Shown piece after piece: positions 1 through 5,375 of a stretch of 5,375 bases of DNA. Position numbers and translations under genes: made by a program. Below the pieces are notes generated by a model. That model was not told where the DNA came from, searched no databases, and worked only from the letters and a program-made list of their open reading frames with translations. Source of the DNA: DATKCN01 sp035513175 (GTDB lineage: Bacteria; Chloroflexota; Chloroflexia; Thermomicrobiales; CFX8); contig DATKCN010000023.1 of NCBI GenBank assembly GCA_035513175.1, positions 1 to 5,375 on the forward strand, written 5' to 3'. The first letter of the stretch is position 1. Every line of letters begins with the position of its first letter.

Positions 1-1367
1 AGCGCGCGTTGCAGATGGCGGAGCTGACTCTGGACAAGATGGGGCGTGGCGGGATCTACGATCAGATCGGCGGTGGATTCCACCGTTACGCGGTCGACGC
101 TGTCTGGCTCGTGCCGCACTTCGAGAAGATGCTGTATGACAACGCGCAGCTCGCGCACGCGTACACGATCGCACACCAGGTGACGGACGAGCCGTTCTAC
201 CGGACGATCGCGACGGAGACGATCGAGTACGTGTTGCGGGAAATGACATCGCCCGAAGGCGGCTTTTACTCGACACAGGACGCGGACACCGAAGGACACG
301 AGGGCAAGTTCTACGTCTGGACGGCTGCCGAACTGCGCGAGACGCTCGGCGATGACGACGGCAACGCCGTCGCGGAGCTGCTTGGCGCGACGGAACGAGG
401 GAACTTCGAGGGCTCGAACGTGCTGTCGATTCCGAATGTCGAGAGACGGACGGAATGGCGCAGCCAGCCGTTCGCGTCGCTGCGACGGCGGCTGTATGAC
501 GCGCGCTCACAGCGAACGTGGCCGGGACGGGACGAGAAGGTGCTGACTTCCTGGAATGGGATGATGCTTCGAGCGATCGCCACGGCCGCCTGGGTATTCG
601 ACGACGATCGCTACACGGACGCCGCCGTCGCGAACGCGCGATTCGTCCGCGATCACCTGCTCGTGGAAGGCAGGCTGCTGCGCTCCTGGAAGGATGGAGA
701 GGCGAAGCTCAACGGCTACCTGGAGGACTACGCCAACTTCATCGACGGTCTGCTTGCGTTGTACGGCGCGACGTTCGACACCGACTGGATCGTGCTCGCG
801 GCAGCGCTGGCGCGCACGATGATCGATGAGTTCCACGACGGCGGGGGCTTCTTTGACACGGGCCGGAGCCACGAGGAGCTGGTCACGCGGCCACGGGACG
901 CCTACGACAACGCCACGCCAAGCGGGAACAGCGTTGCCTGCGACGTGCTACTGCGGCTGGCGCACCTCACCGGAGAGCAGGAGCTTGTCCGCATCGCGTC
1001 CGACATCCTCGGGGGATACGCGCGCCACGCGAGCGAAAGCGCGCACGGCTTCTCCCGGCTACTGAGCGCGATCGACACGGCGCTTGGTCCGGCGGCGGAG
1101 ATCGTCGTGGTGGGAGACCAACGCGACACGGGGACGACCGAGTTGCTGGACGCGTTGCGGAGCGAGTATCTGCCCAGAGCGTTCGTCGCGGTGGGAACAC
1201 CGGGCGGCTCCGACGCCGAGATAGTCTCGGCGCTACATGGACGCAGGATGCTGAATGGCGGCGCGACGGCATATGTCTGTGTGAACCAAACCTGTCAACT
1301 GCCGGTAACGGACTCGACGGCGATGCTCGAGCAGGTCCGCGCCGCAACGCGGACGACAGGACGATAA
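1..1367 (+). CDS. Thioredoxin domain-containing protein, DUF255/YyaL family, C-terminal part (5' truncated)
   Basis: This is the C-terminal portion of a YyaL/SSP411-type protein. Full members are about 680-700 aa: an N-terminal thioredoxin-like DUF255 domain followed by an (alpha/alpha)6 barrel resembling N-acylglucosamine 2-epimerases. About 454 residues are visible and the frame is open to the left edge, so the thioredoxin-like part with its CxxC motif lies outside the window; the TTG at 9 is not a real start. Numbering from that codon, family hallmarks are GGIYDQIGGGFHRY (14-27), LVPHFEKMLYDNAQL (34-48), a TQDADTEGHEGKFYVW block (89-104), GRDEKVLTSWNG (173-184), LEDYANFIDGL (238-248), NATPSGNSVA (301-310) and a C-terminal GGATAYVCVNQTCQLP block (417-432) with Cys424 and Cys429. 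The stop is TAA at 1365-1367. The molecular function of the family is not settled; a carbohydrate-active or redox role is usually assumed. The family assignment is very secure. Confidence 0.95.
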   Translation, partial: RALQMAELTLDKMGRGGIYDQIGGGFHRYAVDAVWLVPHFEKMLYDNAQLAHAYTIAHQVTDEPFYRTIATETIEYVLREMTSPEGGFYSTQDADTEGHEGKFYVWTAAELRETLGDDDGNAVAELLGATERGNFEGSNVLSIPNVERRTEWRSQPFASLRRRLYDARSQRTWPGRDEKVLTSWNGMMLRAIATAAWVFDDDRYTDAAVANARFVRDHLLVEGRLLRSWKDGEAKLNGYLEDYANFIDGLLALYGATFDTDWIVLAAALARTMIDEFHDGGGFFDTGRSHEELVTRPRDAYDNATPSGNSVACDVLLRLAHLTGEQELVRIASDILGGYARHASESAHGFSRLLSAIDTALGPAAEIVVVGDQRDTGTTELLDALRSEYLPRAFVAVGTPGGSDAEIVSALHGRRMLNGGATAYVCVNQTCQLPVTDSTAMLEQVRAATRTTGR

Positions 1368-1398
1368 CGCCGAGCAGACCGCGGCCCACGTTCCGTTT

Positions 1399-1404
1399 TA
1401 CAAT
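1399..1404 (+). promoter_or_regulatory. Possible -10 box (TACAAT) upstream of solute-binding protein copy A
   Basis: TACAAT matches the bacterial TATAAT consensus at 5 of 6 positions and lies 50 bases before the ATG of copy A, in the 87-base gap after the DUF255 stop. The best -35 candidate is CAGACC at 1375-1380, only 3 of 6 matches, with an 18-base spacer. An AT-rich patch in otherwise GC-rich DNA supports it, but the weak -35 leaves it uncertain. It would allow copy A to be transcribed apart from the upstream gene. Confidence 0.35.
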
Positions 1405-1454
1405 CCTCCGCTCGGCAGCCCGGTGGAACAACGACGTGGGAGGAGCGCGGAACC

Positions 1455-2954
1455 ATGGCGAACACGCACCCGGAGGGCCACCTGAAGGTGGCGATTCAAT
1501 TCGATGCCCAGGCGTTCAACGACGCGCACAAGTATTACACTGGTCACGGCGGCTACTTCGTCTCGAACAACATCTACAGCCGGCTCGTGGTGCTCGACGT
1601 TTTCGAGAGCGGGGACATCCATCCGGACCTGGCAGAGACGTGGGACATCCTCGACGGCGGCCAGACCTATGTCTTCCACCTGAACGCCGCGGCGCGCTGG
1701 CACGACGGGGCGCCAGTCACCGCGCACGATGTGGCGTATACGTACTCGGAGGTGCTGGAGAACGGGTACTCCGGGATCACGTTCCTGCAGGACATCGAGA
1801 GCGTTCGCGCGCTCGACGACCACACCGTCGAATGCCGACTGAAATCGCCGAACGCGGCTTTTCTGGCCCAGCTCGGCGCGTTCGTGCTGACGCACATCAT
1901 CCCGAAGCACCTGTACGAGGGCACGGACTGGGACGCCAATCCCCACAATTTCGATCCCATAGGGAGTGGTCCGTTCAAGTTCAGCGAGTGGGTCAAGGGC
2001 GAGCGAATCGAGCTGGTCGCCAACACCGAGTACTGGCGCGACGGGCCATACGTCGAGCGCATCACGTACCACGTCATCGAGGACCGAAACGAGGCAATGG
2101 CAGCGGTCGAATGCGGCGACGCGCACTTCTGCACGCGGGATGTCCCTTGCGGCGACGTCGCCGAGTTTCAGCAGAAGCCGGGCGTGGCCGTGATGGTCGT
2201 GCAGGGGCACTCGATGGGGTTCGTGGCCTTCAACTGGTCCAAGGAGCCGTGGAACGACCGCCGCGTGCGGGAGGCCGTCGCGCGGGCGATTGACCGCGAG
2301 CCGATCGCGGCCACGATCTGTCCGCTGGCGACGACGCCGGAGCATTACTATCTTGAGTCCGTCGATTGGGCATTCAATCCCGACGCGCGGGCGCCGTCGT
2401 TCGATCCGGCGCGAGCTGAAGCGCTGCTGGACGAGGCAGGCTACCCGCGCGGCGCAGATGGGGTGCGGCTGCGCGCGCGCATCGGGTACCGGCTGATCTA
2501 CCAGCACTACGGCGTGTCGGCGGAGGTCATCGCGGGGCAATTGAGAAAGATCGGGATCGAGCTCACGGTGGAAGGCGCGGATCCGGTCACCTGGAGTGAG
2601 AAGTATCACCGGGATGGGGACTTCGACCTGTTGATCGAGGCCGGCGACATCGGGCCTGACCCGCAGATCATGTACAGCTTTCTGGCGAGCGACGGTCCGC
2701 GCAACACGATGCGCTACAGCAATCCCGTTGTCGACCGCGCGTTCCGCGAGGGGCGCGCAACGATCGACCGCGAGGAGCGAGGCAGGCACTACAGGGCGCT
2801 CCAGGCGGCGCTGGCGGACGACATCGCTCGAGTCCCGTTCCTGCAACACGGAGAGCATCTGCCGTACAGGACGGAATTCACCGGCTGGTCATGGTCGGAC
2901 GGCGTGCGTGGCACGGTTCCCTTCTGGCATCACGGGCTGGTGCGCAGGGCATGA
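1455..2954 (+). CDS. ABC-type substrate-binding protein, family 5 (SBP_bac_5), copy A, without signal peptide
   Basis: The protein has 499 aa, normal for the bilobed domain of this family (DppA/OppA/NikA-like peptide, nickel or sugar binders). Family landmarks in order: HPDLAETWDILDGGQTYVFHL then RWHDGAPVTAHDVAYTY (56-97), SPNAAFL (131-137), PIGSGPFKF...ELVANTEYW (168-194), the hinge-side AFNWSKEPWNDRRVREAVARAIDR (258-281), WAFNPDARAPSFDPARAEALLDEAGY (305-330), GDFDLLIEAGDIGPDP (388-403) and YSNPVVDRAF (421-430). The ATG at 1455 follows GGGAGGAG (1438-1445) with a 9-base spacer. The frame upstream, back to the DUF255 stop, has no other start and encodes no hydrophobic stretch. The usual signal peptide or lipobox Cys is therefore absent, which is odd for a protein expected outside the membrane. 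It has five cysteines (127, 220, 226, 232, 289). No transporter permease or ATPase gene accompanies it here. The fold is secure; ligand and cell location are unknown. Confidence 0.93.
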   Translation: MANTHPEGHLKVAIQFDAQAFNDAHKYYTGHGGYFVSNNIYSRLVVLDVFESGDIHPDLAETWDILDGGQTYVFHLNAAARWHDGAPVTAHDVAYTYSEVLENGYSGITFLQDIESVRALDDHTVECRLKSPNAAFLAQLGAFVLTHIIPKHLYEGTDWDANPHNFDPIGSGPFKFSEWVKGERIELVANTEYWRDGPYVERITYHVIEDRNEAMAAVECGDAHFCTRDVPCGDVAEFQQKPGVAVMVVQGHSMGFVAFNWSKEPWNDRRVREAVARAIDREPIAATICPLATTPEHYYLESVDWAFNPDARAPSFDPARAEALLDEAGYPRGADGVRLRARIGYRLIYQHYGVSAEVIAGQLRKIGIELTVEGADPVTWSEKYHRDGDFDLLIEAGDIGPDPQIMYSFLASDGPRNTMRYSNPVVDRAFREGRATIDREERGRHYRALQAALADDIARVPFLQHGEHLPYRTEFTGWSWSDGVRGTVPFWHHGLVRRA

Positions 2955-2967
2955 CCCGCGCGCGGAC

Positions 2968-2985
2968 GGATGCGTTTGCGAGGCT
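2968..2985 (+). repeat. Imperfect direct repeat, copy 1
   Basis: The 18-base segment GGATGCGTTTGCGAGGCT matches 3113-3130 (GGATTCGTGTGCGAGGCT) at 16 of 18 positions, 145 bases apart. Nine bases, TGCGAGGCT, are identical in both. No mobile element or other function is recognised. It could be a duplication remnant or chance in GC-rich DNA. Confidence 0.35.
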
Positions 2986-3024
2986 TTCGAGTGGACGCGG
3001 CAACCAACGGCGTGGCCGCACTCC

Positions 3025-3054
3025 GGCGCTATGACGGCAGGTCAGCGTCATGCC
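3025..3054. other. Bulged inverted repeat (hairpin) downstream of copy A
   Basis: ATGACG (3031-3036) is complementary to CGTCAT (3046-3051) across a 9-base loop. After a 3-base bulge (3028-3030) the stem extends with GGC (3025-3027) against GCC (3052-3054). It lies about 70 bases past the copy A stop. No T-run follows on either strand, so it is not a canonical intrinsic terminator, although it might help end or stabilise the copy A transcript. Confidence 0.25.
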
Positions 3055-3350
3055 ATGCCGCGCATCAGGTCCGACGATGGCTGTCGACAACGTTGAGATC
3101 GAGATGCGTCATGGATTCGTGTGCGAGGCTGGATCGCCGAAGCGGAGCGCCGGGTCGAACGCCACGAGCACGACGAGCGCTCTGGCCGATCACGCGGAAG
3201 GTTTCGATCGATCCATGTCGCGACGGGAGCGATGACGACGTGCGCCCCTATGTTGAAGCCACAGAGCGGCAGGATTCCAAACAGCGCGCTCGTGGGCGGG
3301 GCCGCGCCGAGCAGCTCGATTGCGATCGTCAGCGTCGTTGCTCGAACCAC
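3048..3350 (-). pseudogene. Possible decayed minus-strand gene remnant with hydrophobic N-terminus
   Basis: From a GTG at 3350-3348 the minus strand reads MVRATTLTIAIELLGAA and continues through TSALFGILPLCGFNIGAHVV to about residue 48. This stretch is hydrophobic and protein-like with mostly G or C at third codon positions. Near 3205 the frame becomes Arg/Ser-rich. A different minus-strand frame, open from 3189 down to a stop at 3109-3111, reads SARALVVLVAFDPALRFGDP, which again looks protein-like. That pattern would fit a frameshifted pseudogene. A TATAGA sequence on the minus strand (3376-3371) lies 20 bases upstream of the GTG, and there is no strong ribosome binding site. I recognise no family. 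It may equally be chance in GC-rich noncoding DNA. Confidence 0.15.
3113..3130 (+). repeat. Imperfect direct repeat, copy 2
   Basis: This is the second copy of the 18-base repeat at 2968-2985, with 16 of 18 positions identical. An 8-base word, GCGTCATG, at 3106-3113 overlaps its left end and also occurs at 3045-3052, so this part of the gap has some internal repetition of unknown origin. Confidence 0.35.
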
Positions 3351-3372
3351 CGTAGGCCCGCCGCCCGTTCTC

Positions 3373-3378
3373 TATACT
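3373..3378 (+). promoter_or_regulatory. Probable -10 box (TATACT) for solute-binding protein copy B
   Basis: TATACT matches TATAAT at 5 of 6 positions and stands out as an AT-rich patch in GC-rich DNA, 85 bases before the chosen TTG start of copy B. No good -35 hexamer is found at 16-18 bases; for example CCGTAG at 3350-3355 is a poor match. The overlapping minus-strand sequence TATAGA means a divergent promoter is also possible. It supports separate transcription of copy B with a leader of roughly 75-80 bases. Confidence 0.4.
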
Positions 3379-3402
3379 ACGATGGTCGTGCGACATGGAC
3401 AG

Positions 3403-3443
3403 CCGGCAGGGGCGTGCCCGGGAAAGTTGCCGCGCGCTGCCGG
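3403..3443 (+). promoter_or_regulatory. Structured leader ahead of copy B (7-bp inverted repeat enclosing a small hairpin)
   Basis: CCGGCAG (3403-3409) is perfectly complementary to CTGCCGG (3437-3443). The 27-base interior includes GGGC (3410-3413) and GCCC (3416-3419), which could form a further small hairpin. The structure ends four bases before the Shine-Dalgarno sequence of copy B and lies between the -10-like box and the start codon. It could affect translation or mRNA stability. It does not match a riboswitch class I recognise. Confidence 0.25.
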
Positions 3444-3447
3444 ACGG

Positions 3448-3455
3448 GGGAGGAG
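3448..3455 (+). promoter_or_regulatory. Ribosome binding site that fixes the TTG start of copy B
   Basis: GGGAGGAG is the same eight bases that precede copy A (1438-1445). It is spaced 7 bases from the TTG at 3463. This is the only strong Shine-Dalgarno sequence near the start of the homology between the two paralogues, so it decides the start codon. Confidence 0.75.
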
Positions 3456-3462
3456 TTGGTCG

Positions 3463-4956
3463 TTGCCTGAGAGAGAAGGACATCTCGTCGTCGCGATTCC
3501 GTTCGACGCGCAAGCCTTCAACGAGGTGTATCGAAACTACACGGGAGCGGGCGGGTACTTCGCCGCCAACAACATCTACAGCCGCCTCGTGGTGCTTGAC
3601 GTATTCGAGAGCGGCGACATCCACCCCGACCTTGCAAAGTCCTGGGACATCCTCGACAGCGGCCAGACCTATGTCTTCCACCTCGACCGCGATGCGCGCT
3701 GGCACGACGGGGTGGCGGTGACTGCCGCCGACGTCGCCTACACGTACTCTGAAGTGCTCGAGCATGGATATCACGGCCTGTCGTGGTTGCAGGACATCGA
3801 CACGATCCGGGCACTTGACGACCACACGGTCGAATGCCGCTTGAAGTCGCCTAACGCCGCGTTCCTGGCGCAGCTCGGGGCGTTCGTGTTCACGCACGTG
3901 CTCCCGAAACACCTGTATGAGGGCACGGACTGGGCCACGAATCCGCACAATCTCAACCCGGTCGGCAGCGGACCGTTCAAATTTGAGCGGTGGGAGCCCG
4001 GTGACCGGATCGAGCTGGTCGCCAACGAAAAATACTGGCGCGAGGGTCCGTACCTGGAACGCATTACGTACCGGGTCACTCCCGACCGAGAAGCGGGCTT
4101 CGCCGCTATCGAATCCGGCGACGCGCATTTCTTCGTTCAGGATGTCCCCTGTAAGGAAGTCGACCAGTTCAAGCAGAAGCCGGGCGTGGACGTGATGTTC
4201 CATCCGGGAAATGCGATCGCTTTCGTGGCGTTCAACTGGCAGCGACCCGCCTTCCAGGATCACCGTGTCCGCGAGGCTATCGCCCGCGCCATCGATCGCA
4301 AGCCGATTGCCGAGCAAGTGTGCCCGCTGGCGTCAACGCCGGAGCATTACTATCTGGAGCGTGTGGACTGGGCATTCAATCCCAACGCCAAGGCGCCGGA
4401 GTACGATGTCGGCCGGGCCAATCAGCTCCTCGATGAGGCGGGCTATGTTCGGGAGGCGGACGGAACGCGCATGCGCATCGGGCTCGCGTACCGCTCGCTG
4501 TACTCCCATTATGGCGTGGCGGGTCACATCATCGCCGATCAATTGAAACGGATCGGCATCGACGCGACGGTTGAGCCGGTCGATCCAGTTGGCTGGAAGG
4601 AGCGCTTTCAGGACGAGGGGGATTTCGACCTGCTGCTCGACAGTGGCGACATCGGCCCGGATCCTCAGCTCATGTCGATCTTCCTCGCATCCGACGGGCC
4701 GCGCAATTCAATGCGCTACCGGAACGAGACGGTAGACCGGGCGTTCAAGGAGGGACGCGCGACGGTGAACCGGGACGAGCGGGGAAAGCACTACCGCGTG
4801 TTACAGGACGCGCTGGCGGCGGACATCGCGCGCGTGCCGTTCATGCAGCACGGGGAACACCTGCCGTACCGAACCGAGTTCACGGGCTGGTCGTGGTCCG
4901 ATGGTGTGCGGGGCACGGCGCCATTCTGGCATCACGGTCTGGTGCGCAAAGCCTGA
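3463..4956 (+). CDS. ABC-type substrate-binding protein, family 5 (SBP_bac_5), copy B, TTG start, without signal peptide
   Basis: This 497-aa paralogue of copy A aligns over 493 residues without gaps at about 71% identity (hand count). The frame is open upstream to 3121, but the TTG at 3463 is chosen because GGGAGGAG lies 7 bases before it and the product, MPEREGHLVVAIPF, matches copy A's MANTHPEGHLKVAIQF to within two residues of length. In-frame ATG (3382) and TTG (3427) codons upstream lack good ribosome sites and add no signal peptide. Family landmarks include DIHPDLAKSWDIL, RWHDGVAVTAADVAYTY, VGSGPFKF, AFNWQRPAFQDHRVREAIARAIDR, LLDEAGY and a C-terminal QHGEHLPYRTEFTGWSWSDG block shared with copy A. 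Three cysteines (125, 230, 287) are shared with copy A. Like copy A it has no hydrophobic N-terminus and no partner transporter genes nearby. The middle of the protein has diverged most, which may mean a different ligand. Stop TGA at 4954-4956. Confidence 0.92.
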   Translation: MPEREGHLVVAIPFDAQAFNEVYRNYTGAGGYFAANNIYSRLVVLDVFESGDIHPDLAKSWDILDSGQTYVFHLDRDARWHDGVAVTAADVAYTYSEVLEHGYHGLSWLQDIDTIRALDDHTVECRLKSPNAAFLAQLGAFVFTHVLPKHLYEGTDWATNPHNLNPVGSGPFKFERWEPGDRIELVANEKYWREGPYLERITYRVTPDREAGFAAIESGDAHFFVQDVPCKEVDQFKQKPGVDVMFHPGNAIAFVAFNWQRPAFQDHRVREAIARAIDRKPIAEQVCPLASTPEHYYLERVDWAFNPNAKAPEYDVGRANQLLDEAGYVREADGTRMRIGLAYRSLYSHYGVAGHIIADQLKRIGIDATVEPVDPVGWKERFQDEGDFDLLLDSGDIGPDPQLMSIFLASDGPRNSMRYRNETVDRAFKEGRATVNRDERGKHYRVLQDALAADIARVPFMQHGEHLPYRTEFTGWSWSDGVRGTAPFWHHGLVRKA

Positions 4957-4963
4957 GCACGCT

Positions 4964-4995
4964 CCGCGCGGATGGGAATCGAACTGATCGCGCGG
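4964..4995. terminator. GC-only inverted repeat after copy B, possible weak terminator
   Basis: CCGCGCG (4964-4970) pairs perfectly with CGCGCGG (4989-4995) around an 18-base loop, seven bases after the copy B stop. No T-run follows, so it is not a canonical Rho-independent terminator. Its position between copy B and queF fits a transcript end or mRNA-stabilising hairpin. A similar palindromic CCGCGCGCGG follows the copy A stop. Confidence 0.3.
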
Positions 4996-5066
4996 CAGAT
5001 GATCTAGTAGGCTTGACGCGCGGCTGGAGCCAGGGACGTTCGAGCTACGCCGGAGGATACGCATCT

Positions 5067-5375
5067 ATGTCGACATCGCTGGGAACCGTGCGCACGACCG
5101 CCACGAAGCAGCTCGACGTGTTCGAGAATCCGAACCCAGAGCGTGACTACACGATTGAGGTAACAACCAGCGAGTTCACCTGTCTGTGCCCGGTGACGGG
5201 ACAGCCGGACTTCGCAGAGATCACCGTCCGCTATGTCCCCGATCGACTCTGCCTCGAGCTGAAGTCGCTCAAGCTGTACTTCTGGTCATACCGCAACGAG
5301 GGCGCGTTTCACGAGGCGGTTGTGAATCAGATTTTGAACGACCTCGTCGATGCGATGTCGCCGCGCGAGGCAACG
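5067..5375 (+). CDS. queF: NADPH-dependent 7-cyano-7-deazaguanine reductase QueF, N-terminal part (3' truncated)
   Basis: QueF reduces the nitrile of preQ0 (7-cyano-7-deazaguanine) with two NADPH to the amine preQ1, the last free-base step before tRNA-guanine transglycosylase in queuosine biosynthesis; it is cytosolic. The first 103 residues are visible and the frame is open at the right edge. They match the short, unimodal (B. subtilis YkvM-type) form of about 150-165 aa. Visible are EFTCLCPVTGQPDFAEI (36-52) with the catalytic Cys41, equivalent to B. subtilis Cys55, and the acid Asp48, equivalent to Asp62. The QueF signature LELKSLKLYFWSYRNEGAFHE (63-83) follows, with substrate-contacting His82 and Glu83, then NQILNDLVDAMSPR (87-100). 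The ATG at 5067 follows GGAGGA (5052-5057) with a 9-base spacer. No other queuosine gene is visible in the window. I am certain of the family; residue equivalences are from memory of the B. subtilis enzyme. Confidence 0.97.
   Translation, partial: MSTSLGTVRTTATKQLDVFENPNPERDYTIEVTTSEFTCLCPVTGQPDFAEITVRYVPDRLCLELKSLKLYFWSYRNEGAFHEAVVNQILNDLVDAMSPREAT

Larger units (their letters stand above)
2955..3462. other. 508-base intergenic region between the two solute-binding protein genes
   Basis: I see no intact, recognisable gene here. Short open frames exist on both strands, but none has a good ribosome binding site plus a family-like sequence. The + strand frame of copy B is open back to 3121, but its translation there is Arg/Ser-rich, low-quality sequence unlike copy A's N-terminus, so I treat it as noncoding. 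Contents are a palindrome right after the copy A stop (CCGCGCGCGG, 2956-2965), a bulged hairpin (3025-3054), an imperfect direct repeat (2968-2985 and 3113-3130), a hydrophobic minus-strand frame that may be a gene remnant, a -10-like box (3373-3378) and a structured leader before copy B. Confidence 0.6.

Noticed and set aside
1398..2858. A 486-codon open frame on the minus strand, opposite copy A
   Set aside because: It lies antisense to a clear, family-matching gene. Its translation is an Arg/Val/Asp-rich shadow produced by GC-rich codon usage, with no recognisable domain.
3382..3462. An in-frame ATG at 3382 with a PAGAC sequence that could suggest a lipoprotein signal for copy B
   Set aside because: No hydrophobic core precedes the Cys, no Shine-Dalgarno sequence precedes the ATG, and the segment overlaps the leader inverted repeat. 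Copy A has no counterpart.
2970..3470. A + strand open frame of 166 codons across the intergenic gap
   Set aside because: The translation is Arg-rich and low quality, no ribosome site precedes it, and it runs into the start of copy B in another frame. It is most likely noncoding.
3190..4317. A 375-codon open frame on the minus strand, opposite copy B and its leader
   Set aside because: It has the same antisense shadow composition as the frame opposite copy A, and even resembles that frame because the sense genes are paralogous. It has no ribosome site or known family.
5005..5018. TAGTAG (5005-5010) and TTGACG (5013-5018) as promoter elements for queF
   Set aside because: The order is wrong for a -10/-35 pair, and no good -10 lies 17 bases after TTGACG (ACGTTC at 5036). 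The match is too weak to call.
1..5375. tRNA, rRNA, CRISPR array, insertion sequence or phage genes
   Set aside because: I saw no regular repeat-spacer pattern, transposase-like protein, terminal inverted repeats with target duplication, or tRNA-like cloverleaf on either strand.

Overview
This GC-rich bacterial window carries four protein genes, all on the + strand. The organism cannot be fixed from the sequence. High GC content, no lipobox-type signal on the solute-binding proteins, and a DUF255 (YyaL-type) protein near queF would fit a Chloroflexota/Thermomicrobia-like bacterium, but that is a low-confidence inference.

Layout. Bases 1-1367 hold the C-terminal two thirds of a YyaL/DUF255 'thioredoxin domain-containing' protein, cut by the left edge. 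After an 87-base gap come two tandem paralogues of the family 5 extracellular solute-binding protein family (SBP_bac_5, DppA/OppA-like): copy A at 1455-2954 (499 aa) and copy B at 3463-4956 (497 aa, TTG start). A hand alignment places 493 residues without a gap, with about 352 identical (about 71%). A 508-base intergenic region lies between the copies. It has no convincing intact gene, but holds a promoter-like -10 box, a structured leader before copy B, a short direct repeat and a possibly decayed minus-strand reading frame. A GC-only inverted repeat follows copy B. The window ends inside queF (5067 to the right edge), the NADPH-dependent nitrile reductase that makes preQ1 in queuosine biosynthesis.

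How the genes fit together. No shared pathway is evident for the DUF255 protein, the binding proteins and QueF. The two binding proteins are the most unusual part. They have no signal peptide, no lipobox and no transmembrane segment, and both start directly at the first strand of the binding domain. No permease or ATPase gene is present in the window. They share three cysteines and differ by many synonymous substitutions in protein blocks that are identical, so both appear to be maintained, probably functional genes. They may be cytosolic ligand-binding proteins derived from transport proteins, or exported by an unrecognised route. Their ligand cannot be read from the sequence.
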